A stretch of 5,597 nucleotides of DNA from contig CANIMS010000126.1 in the NCBI GenBank assembly GCA_947468785.1, forward strand, positions 1 to 5,597, written 5' to 3'. The notes beneath the pieces were generated by a model that made no database searches, was not told the DNA's origin, and was given only the letters and a program-made list of their open reading frames with translations. Origin of the DNA: Betaproteobacteria bacterium. GTDB lineage: Bacteria > Pseudomonadota > Gammaproteobacteria > Burkholderiales > Burkholderiaceae. The position numbers and the translations under genes are program-made. Below, piece by piece: positions 1-4,575 of this stretch. The first letter of the stretch is position 1, and the number at the start of each line of letters is the position of its first letter.

Positions 1-234
1 GATATGCAAGAAATTCTGAAATTGATTGCTTTAAAGCTGGAGTTGCAATTTGAGTTATCGGAAACCTCATTTTTTGTCTCTCGAGATGCTATTTCTCCTG
101 AGGAGCTATCTGGTATGTCGCACTGGAGAGAGCTTATTTTTAGCTGGATGCTCAAGAATTCAGCCCGTCAATCTGATTTTTTCAAAATTCCATTAAATGG
201 TTTAATGGAATTTGTCACCAAAATTAGGGTCTAG
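1..234 (+). CDS. kup: Kup potassium transporter, C-terminal end (partial, 5' end outside window)
   Basis: This is the tail of a Kup/HAK/KUP-family protein, an inner-membrane K+ importer thought to work by proton symport. The frame is open to the first base, so the ATG at 4 is most likely internal; full-length members have about 620 residues. The visible part belongs to the soluble C-terminal domain. It contains the hallmark TSFFVSR (family: DTSFF-x-x-R), then WRELIFSWMLKNS (family: WRERLF...RNA) and DFFKIP, which normally begins the terminal FFKIPxNRVVELGxQ segment. The last ten to twelve residues keep the family length but not its sequence: after KIP the protein reads LNGLMEFVTKIRV. That change coincides with a perfect DNA palindrome at 185-213. 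The TAG at 232-234 directly abuts the stop of the opposing gene. Family assignment rests on recalled motifs and is quite secure. Confidence 0.88.
   Translation, partial: DMQEILKLIALKLELQFELSETSFFVSRDAISPEELSGMSHWRELIFSWMLKNSARQSDFFKIPLNGLMEFVTKIRV
185..213 (-). terminator. Perfect 13-bp inverted repeat, candidate terminator of the DUF4239 gene
   Basis: Arms AAATTCCATTAAA (185-197) and TTTAATGGAATTT (201-213) pair at all 13 positions around a 3-base loop (TGG on the + strand). The repeat begins about 20 bases past the stop codon of the minus-strand DUF4239 gene, a usual place for an intrinsic terminator. On that strand the stem ends in a short U run (four U, three of them in the stem) followed by G and six A, so the U tract is weak and the stem is AT-rich. 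For kup, read from the + strand, the repeat is coding sequence (KIPLNGLMEF) upstream of the stop and cannot be an ordinary terminator. The dyad is certain; its function is inference. Confidence 0.5.
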
Positions 235-257
235 CTATCGCTTAATAATAGCTATCG
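232..257. repeat. 9-bp direct repeat TAGCTATCG at the convergent gene junction
   Basis: TAGCTATCG occurs at 232-240 and again at 249-257, a period of 17 bases. The first copy begins with the kup stop codon, and its first six bases, TAGCTA, hold the stop codons of both convergent genes as a palindrome. The second copy lies in the last codons of the DUF4239 gene (…SIAII…). It may be a small duplication or chance. Confidence 0.4.
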
Positions 258-1023
258 ATTCAAGCATTTTTTGAAATGGGGCTGGCTCTATAGCGCTTGG
301 ACCCCAAAATGGGTTGTCATAAATAACCAACAGAAAGAACATGACGCCAAGTGACCCTCCAACTAAAGCGATCATTACTGCATGGATCCGAATATTTCTT
401 GTTTTAAATAGGGCCGAGAAGACAATTAATAGAATCGCAGAAATAATCAGTGCAGCCCACATGGGTTTTGCAAGAAACGATTTAGCACTCTCAATACGAT
501 TGCGACGTAAATCCGTATAGTCCGATAACAGGCTCAGACCTTCATTGTGGATTGCAATTCCTTCAAAATTAGATGGCTTGTGGCTTACAAAAATTTGCTT
601 GATGCGATCGAGGCTTTTAAAGGCATTTATATCAAACTGCTGTTGATTAAGAATAGGCCACTCTTGCTCGATAACTATTTTTGCATAGCTAATTAATTCA
701 TCTTGCCCTGCTTTTTTGGTCTCGCTAGGATAAGCATCCATTATTTGATAGAGATTAAATAATGTGTGCGCTTCTTTTGAGACCGTGTCACTTACAGAGT
801 TATAGTTTTGCCAAGCAGCAACGGTAACAAAAGCGAAGACAAAGCCAACAAGTGTGGGCATAGTGTTAGCAAAGATGGTCCCGAAAATTCCATCATCATC
901 CAGACTTAACCAGGTGCAATATTTTTGAATTAAAAAAAAGCATAAGAGGCTAAGCGCTATAGAGGCAATCAGTAGGAGGGTGAGTAGGCCTGATTCGGAT
1001 AAGTTAGAAATTAGCGCTATCAT
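235..1023 (-). CDS. DUF4239 (bestrophin-like) integral membrane protein
   Basis: A 262-residue inner-membrane protein with the layout of the DUF4239 family, whose biochemical role is unknown; databases describe it as bestrophin-like, which hints at ion transport without proving it. Two hydrophobic helices near the N-terminus (about 12-33 and 52-71) and two near the C-terminus (about 187-206 and 213-234) flank a polar, mostly helical middle of about 110 residues. Family-like signatures are the second helix running into AAWQNYNSVSDTVSKEA (69-85), the basic DLRRNRIESAK before helix three (171-181), and the DNPFWGPSAIEPAPF tail (236-250). The start is supported by GAGAAG four bases upstream of the ATG on the minus strand (plus-strand 1028-1033). 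The gene is divergent from the catabolic operon and convergent with kup, with no base between stop codons. A link to potassium or ion handling through its kup neighbour is only a guess. Confidence 0.8.
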   Translation of the reverse strand: MIALISNLSESGLLTLLLIASIALSLLCFFLIQKYCTWLSLDDDGIFGTIFANTMPTLVGFVFAFVTVAAWQNYNSVSDTVSKEAHTLFNLYQIMDAYPSETKKAGQDELISYAKIVIEQEWPILNQQQFDINAFKSLDRIKQIFVSHKPSNFEGIAIHNEGLSLLSDYTDLRRNRIESAKSFLAKPMWAALIISAILLIVFSALFKTRNIRIHAVMIALVGGSLGVMFFLLVIYDNPFWGPSAIEPAPFQKMLESIAIIKR

Positions 1024-1058
1024 TTTTCTTCTCTAGTGATTGACTTGATCGATCTCGT

Positions 1059-1074
1059 GCTGGTTAAGGCCAGC
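1059..1074. promoter_or_regulatory. Short dyad GCTGG-N6-CCAGC in divergent intergenic region
   Basis: GCTGG (1059-1063) and CCAGC (1070-1074) form a 5-bp inverted repeat with a 6-base spacer, 35 bases upstream of the DUF4239 start. There is no T tract, so it is not a terminator. It could be an operator half-site pair, but a dyad this short can arise by chance. Confidence 0.25.
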
Positions 1075-1113
1075 TTGTAGGGTAATTGAGCCATATTAGC
1101 AAATATATCCCAG

Positions 1114-1148
1114 AAGGGTTGGCTCCCTTGTTATGGGTATAACCCCAT
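1114..1148. promoter_or_regulatory. Two adjacent 16-base dyads upstream of the aspartate dehydrogenase gene
   Basis: AAGGG-N6-CCCTT (1114-1129) is followed three bases later by ATGGG-N6-CCCAT (1133-1148). Both have 5-bp arms and a 6-base spacer, and their centres are 19 bases apart. They sit 65-99 bases upstream of the first gene of the five-gene operon, just before an AT-rich stretch, which suits a binding site for a transcription factor. No regulator gene is visible in the window, and the motif matches no operator I can name. Confidence 0.3.
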
Positions 1149-1160
1149 CATTAATCCGCC

Positions 1161-1176
1161 TATATACTTATATTTT
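1161..1176 (+). promoter_or_regulatory. Candidate -10 region of the five-gene operon promoter
   Basis: The AT-rich run at 1161-1176 contains TATACT (1163-1168) and TATATT (1169-1174), both close to the sigma-70 -10 consensus and about 40-50 bases before the start codon at 1213. No good TTGACA-like hexamer lies 16-18 bases upstream; a site activated by a regulator bound to the dyads at 1114-1148 would fit that. The placement is tentative. Confidence 0.3.
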
Positions 1177-1212
1177 GAAATAAGAGCATTGAATTTAATC
1201 GAGTGAGTATTT

Positions 1213-2034
1213 ATGGAATCTACAACTAAGCCTCTACGCGTTGCCATCGCCGGATTGGGCGCCATTGGAAAATCTTTGGCAACCCGCCTAACGAATGGAG
1301 ATATTCCTGGGGTTGTATTAAGCGCTGTTTCAGCTAAAAACCAAGAAAAAGCAAATGACTTTGTAAAAACTCTGGCATACCCGGTCAAGGTTTTACCAAT
1401 TTCTGCTTTAGAGCCAGAGGCTGATGTCGTTGTTGAATGCGCTCCTGCTGAGTTATTGAGCGACATCATTGCACCTTTTTTACGTGCCAAGAAAAAAGCG
1501 ATTGTTTTATCTGTGGGCGCTATTTTATTTAAACCAGAGTTAATTGAGCTTGCAAAAACAACCGGTGGAACCATCATGGTACCTACGGGAGCGCTGATCG
1601 GTCTAGATGCAATGATTGCTGCTGCAGAAGGTGAAATATTTTCAGTCAAGATGGTGACTAATAAACCACCATTAGGCTTGAAAGGTGCGCCACATTTAAT
1701 AGAAAACAATATTTCAGTGGATGGGCTGACTGAGCCACTAAAAGTATTTTCAGGTAATGCGAGAGAGGCCGCTAAAGGCTTTCCTGCAAACCTCAATGTC
1801 GTTGTAGCACTTGCATTAGCAGGTGTTGGACCTGAAAAAACTCATCTGGAAATTTGGGCCGATCCTACTGTAGTGAGAAATACACATACCATTACCGTAG
1901 AGTCAGACTCCGCAAAATTCTCCATGAAGATGGAGAATATTCCTTCAGAAAATCCAAAAACAGGTCGTATTGTTGCGCAAAGTGTCGTTGCGATGTTGCG
2001 CAAGATGATGGCTACATTTCAAGTTGGAACCTAA
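1213..2034 (+). CDS. nadX: Aspartate dehydrogenase family protein (NAD(P)-dependent)
   Basis: A 273-residue cytoplasmic protein of the L-aspartate dehydrogenase family, which oxidises aspartate to iminosuccinate with NAD(P)+. The N-terminal Rossmann domain opens with VAIAGLGAIGKSLA, giving the dinucleotide-binding GLGAIG at residues 14-19; VVVECAP (72-78) follows in the same domain. The DUF108 catalytic part carries GALIGLDAMIAAAEG (126-140), GFPANLNVVVALALAGVGP (189-207), and ADPTVVRNTHTI, whose histidine (about 225) is the expected catalytic His of the family. Length is normal (about 265-275). The ATG leaves a nine-residue lead before the first beta strand; GAGTGAG at 1201-1207 is a modest ribosome site. 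It is the first gene of the operon, 20 bases before the RraA-like gene. In many bacteria the enzyme feeds NAD synthesis, but no nadA or nadC is adjacent, so a catabolic role or another amino-acid substrate is plausible. The symbol names the family, not a proven role. Confidence 0.82.
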   Translation: MESTTKPLRVAIAGLGAIGKSLATRLTNGDIPGVVLSAVSAKNQEKANDFVKTLAYPVKVLPISALEPEADVVVECAPAELLSDIIAPFLRAKKKAIVLSVGAILFKPELIELAKTTGGTIMVPTGALIGLDAMIAAAEGEIFSVKMVTNKPPLGLKGAPHLIENNISVDGLTEPLKVFSGNAREAAKGFPANLNVVVALALAGVGPEKTHLEIWADPTVVRNTHTITVESDSAKFSMKMENIPSENPKTGRIVAQSVVAMLRKMMATFQVGT

Positions 2035-2054
2035 TCGATTACAAAGGTAAAGCA

Positions 2055-2735
2055 ATGACTTTTACGGCAGCTAAAAAAGAAGAAATCCGACTTCGTTATT
2101 TAGAGGTTGATACCTCTAATGTGGCAGACGTTCTCGATAATATGAATCTTCTGCAACAGGGTCTTTCATCCCAGTTTGGACCCTATCCCGACACCACCAA
2201 AAGAATGGCGGGTTGGGCATACACGATTCGTGGCCAAATGACGCCTTATCCTCAAGGCGGTGATGCCGATAAGATGACTGCTTGCCAGGGCATATCCTCG
2301 GGAGAGATTAGCGTTTGGAGTGGGGATGGCAATGGTATTTGCTACTTCGGTGAATTAATCGCCCTAGGCATGAAGGAGCGAGGCTCTGTTGGGGCGTTGC
2401 TAGATGGCGGTATACGAGATGTTAGATGGATTGGCGAACACCAATTCCCAGTGTTTGCTTGTTATCGCACCCCTGTGCAATCAATCGGTCGCTGGAAAGT
2501 TACCGCATCTCAGGTGCCTGTCTATATGCGAGGTCATGATGGTGGCAATGTCATCGTTAGGCCGGGCGACTTCATTTTGTGTGATGACGATGGTGCTATT
2601 GTTATTCCTGTAGAGCATGTCGAAGCGGTGTTAATTGAATCAGAGCGACTAACTGCGATTGAAAAGAATATTCGAATTGATATTGCCAATGGCTTAAGTC
2701 TTGCTGATGCTTTAAAAAAATATGGGCATGTTTAG
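2055..2735 (+). CDS. RraA-like protein (HMG/CHA aldolase or oxaloacetate decarboxylase type)
   Basis: A 226-residue protein of the RraA/MenG-like superfamily. This group includes class II pyruvate aldolases cleaving 4-hydroxy-4-methyl-2-oxoglutarate or 4-carboxy-4-hydroxy-2-oxoadipate, which also decarboxylate oxaloacetate, and the RNase E inhibitor RraA. The diagnostic core is ALLDGGIRDVRWI: R121 and D122 correspond to the substrate-binding Arg and metal-anchoring Asp of the aldolases. GELIALGMKERG (99-110), FPVFACYRTP (131-140) and RPGDFILCDDDGAIVIP (169-185) complete the fold, and the LADALKKYGHV tail is common in metabolic members. A longer reading begins at 1854 but overlaps the dehydrogenase gene deeply; the ATG at 2055 is preferred because AAAGG (2043-2047) lies seven bases upstream. 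At over 220 residues, with the RD pair and a catabolic setting, an enzyme is more likely than an RNase regulator. The exact substrate is unknown. Confidence 0.82.
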   Translation: MTFTAAKKEEIRLRYLEVDTSNVADVLDNMNLLQQGLSSQFGPYPDTTKRMAGWAYTIRGQMTPYPQGGDADKMTACQGISSGEISVWSGDGNGICYFGELIALGMKERGSVGALLDGGIRDVRWIGEHQFPVFACYRTPVQSIGRWKVTASQVPVYMRGHDGGNVIVRPGDFILCDDDGAIVIPVEHVEAVLIESERLTAIEKNIRIDIANGLSLADALKKYGHV

Positions 2736-2779
2736 GAATTGAAAGAGTTTTTTCTCAACGCTATTGAATAGGACTTTTT

Positions 2780-3763
2780 ATGCCAATAATTGTGCGAGCT
2801 ATTGTTACTCATGGTGCTGCGGTTTTATTTTGGGCAATTTCTTTTAGTGCACTGGCACAGGCCAATTGGCCTAATGGCCAAACAGTTCGAATCATTGTGC
2901 CCTTCCCGGGCGGCGCTAGTACCTTAGATTCGGTAGTTCGTACGGTCACACCTGAGATATCTAAATCTCTAGGTTCACCGGTTATTGTTGATAACAAGCC
3001 AGGCGCAGGCACAGTCATTGGAGTCGATGCTACCGCCAAGGCAAACGATAATTTAACGGTAGGAGCCGTTGCTAATAGTTTTACAGTAAATCAATCTCTG
3101 ATTAAAAACTTACCCTATAACGCCACCAGAGATCTTCAGCCAGTCGTTTTAATGGCCAAAACGGCAAATGTGTTGGCAGTCAAATCAAGCTTGCCAGTCA
3201 ATAACTTAAAAGAACTCATTGCATACGCTAAGAAAAATCCAGGAAAACTTTCTTATGCTTCTTTTGGTAATGGGACGACTGCGCATTTTGCAGGTGAGAT
3301 GCTGAAATCCCAGGCGGGTATTTTTGCTGTCCATATTCCATATCGCGGTCAAGGGCCTGCTTTAACAGACCTCATCGCTGGAAATGTTGATTTTATGTTT
3401 GGTAACTTGCCTGATTTCTTGCCCTATATTAAGTCTGGAAAAATTAAGGCAATCGGGACAACCTATTTAACTCGAGCTCCATTAGCCCCTGAAATTCCTA
3501 CGATTGCTGAACAAGGATTTCCGAGTTTTGAGACCGACTCTTGGTATGGCATTGTGGCCCCAACTAGTATGACTAAAGATGCTGTCGATAGAATGAACCA
3601 AGCAATCAATAAGGCATTGCAGGATCCTGCAGTGAAAAAGAATTTTAGCGATAGAGGTATTGAAATTATTGGGGGCACTCCTGCTAAGTTCCAAGAGCAT
3701 ATTCAATCTGAAATACTCAAATACGAGCGTATTGTGAAATCTTCCAATATGCAGCCTGATTAA
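2780..3763 (+). CDS. Bug/TctC-family periplasmic solute-binding protein
   Basis: A 327-residue extracytoplasmic receptor of the tripartite tricarboxylate transporter (TTT) type. Such proteins bind carboxylates, amino acids or aromatic acids in the periplasm and deliver them to a TctA/TctB membrane pair. An N-terminal signal peptide (hydrophobic core about 12-25, probable cut after ALAQA at 24-28) precedes family landmarks in order: VRIIVPFPGG (36-45), DNKPGAGT (71-78), DLQPV (118-122), NPGKLSYASFGNGTTAHFAG (153-172), IPYRGQGPALTDLIAGNVDF (186-205), PEIPTIAEQGFPSFE (237-251), W255 with GIVAP, and a C-terminal amphipathic part ending in a KYERIVK-like helix. The ligand loop reads GGASTLDSVVR, slightly unlike the usual GGxxDxxAR. 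GGA at 2771-2773 serves the ATG. The gap of 44 bases before it holds no convincing terminator. No tctA or tctB is in the window, so it may share a remote permease. Ligand not predictable from sequence. Confidence 0.9.
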   Translation: MPIIVRAIVTHGAAVLFWAISFSALAQANWPNGQTVRIIVPFPGGASTLDSVVRTVTPEISKSLGSPVIVDNKPGAGTVIGVDATAKANDNLTVGAVANSFTVNQSLIKNLPYNATRDLQPVVLMAKTANVLAVKSSLPVNNLKELIAYAKKNPGKLSYASFGNGTTAHFAGEMLKSQAGIFAVHIPYRGQGPALTDLIAGNVDFMFGNLPDFLPYIKSGKIKAIGTTYLTRAPLAPEIPTIAEQGFPSFETDSWYGIVAPTSMTKDAVDRMNQAINKALQDPAVKKNFSDRGIEIIGGTPAKFQEHIQSEILKYERIVKSSNMQPD

Positions 3764-3775
3764 TAGGATCTATCT

Positions 3776-4546
3776 ATGTATCCTACTGCGGTTTTTAAAG
3801 AGGGCGGCTACCGCTATATTCCTAGCGTATTTCAATACTCTGGCGGCGTAGCTGCAGAGCCGGGCTTTCAGTTAGAGCAAGTCCGGTTTACATCTTTAGT
3901 CCCCATTGAAGATGCTTTTCTGCGCATTGAAGAGCACTTAAAGAAAATTGGTCGTCCACTCACTGCTTTTGCACACTGTGAACTCCGTTCTCCAATGCAA
4001 TTTGATGATCAGGGATTCATTGCTTTCAACAGAAAGTATGTCAGCACTCTTGAGCGATGGGGAATCTACCAGGCGGAGTCTTCAGGCCGCTCGTTTATCA
4101 ACCCTGTAGCACGTACCAATGTTTGTCCTGAATATTTTGGACCAACAGAAGTTGGAATGTACTCCTTTACCTATACCGTTCCTGCAAACACAGATGCTCT
4201 TCCAAGCTTTGTCATATCGGGCGGCGGAGATGCAAGATCTGGATCAGAGCCATATCGCGAGAGAATTATTGCGTATGGGGATTGCTCAGAAGCGGGACTG
4301 AAATTAAAGATGGAATTTGTCGTCAATGAAATGCAGCAGCGCCTGGCAAGTCTTGGTTTTAATTGGGGCGATGTGACTAGCGCACAAGCATACTCAATTC
4401 ACAATATAGGTAGTTTAGTAGAAGAGGTTTTCGCTAAACAAAAGCGGATGTACTGTGGCATTAATTGGTATTTTGCTAGGCCACCAGTAGCAGGGCTCGA
4501 TTTTGAGATGGATCTTCGGGGCTCAGTAAAACAAATTTTTATATGA
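3776..4546 (+). CDS. CnbZ-like enamine/2-aminomuconate deaminase-type protein, probable tandem RidA fold
   Basis: A 256-residue soluble protein without signal peptide. Its size (about 28 kDa) and general character resemble CnbZ, the monomeric deaminase of about 30 kDa from Comamonas CNB-1 that converts 2-aminomuconate to 2-hydroxymuconate plus ammonia; I recognise this from memory, not by alignment. Internally it looks like two RidA-type units. Unit one has FLRIEEHLKKIG (48-59), FIAFNRKYVSTL (81-92) and NPVARTNV (109-116), whose R113 resembles the substrate-binding Arg in the FPARSCV segment of RidA. Unit two has FVVNEMQQRLASLGFNWGDV (181-200) and ends ARPPVAGLDFEMDLRG (234-249), like the RidA C-terminus. 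RidA proteins hydrolyse enamines and imines. AGGA (3765-3768) lies seven bases before the ATG, and only 12 bases separate it from the Bug gene, so co-transcription is likely. The true substrate is unknown; the imine made by the upstream dehydrogenase is a candidate. Confidence 0.62.
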   Translation: MYPTAVFKEGGYRYIPSVFQYSGGVAAEPGFQLEQVRFTSLVPIEDAFLRIEEHLKKIGRPLTAFAHCELRSPMQFDDQGFIAFNRKYVSTLERWGIYQAESSGRSFINPVARTNVCPEYFGPTEVGMYSFTYTVPANTDALPSFVISGGGDARSGSEPYRERIIAYGDCSEAGLKLKMEFVVNEMQQRLASLGFNWGDVTSAQAYSIHNIGSLVEEVFAKQKRMYCGINWYFARPPVAGLDFEMDLRGSVKQIFI

Positions 4547-4575
4547 GTCGTATGAAGTATTGATAGAAGGATGCC

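Noticed and set aside
953..1020. Repeated AGCGCTAT at 953-960 and 1013-1020
   Set aside because: Both lie in the DUF4239 N-terminus and encode Ile-Ala-Leu in a hydrophobic stretch; similar codons in similar peptide explain them.
1131..1796. Long minus-strand open frame opposite the aspartate dehydrogenase gene
   Set aside because: It is the antisense shadow of a clear dehydrogenase; its protein is low-complexity, rich in Ser, Ala and Pro, and resembles no family.
1854..2054. Upstream extension of the RraA-like frame from an ATG at 1854
   Set aside because: It would overlap the dehydrogenase gene by about 180 bases and encodes a Cys/Arg/Tyr-rich stretch unlike any RraA N-terminus; the ATG at 2055 has a good ribosome site.
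2736..2779. Possible terminator or regulatory hairpin between the RraA-like and Bug genes
   Set aside because: Only a 3-bp GAG/CTC dyad around a T run and a weak TTGA/TCAA pairing are present; too weak to end transcription.
2809..3039. Minus-strand open frame inside the Bug gene, and similar small frames at 2404-2613, 3463-3706, 4119-4301 and 4399-4593
   Set aside because: All lie fully or largely within well-supported genes in other frames, and none shows a recognisable motif.
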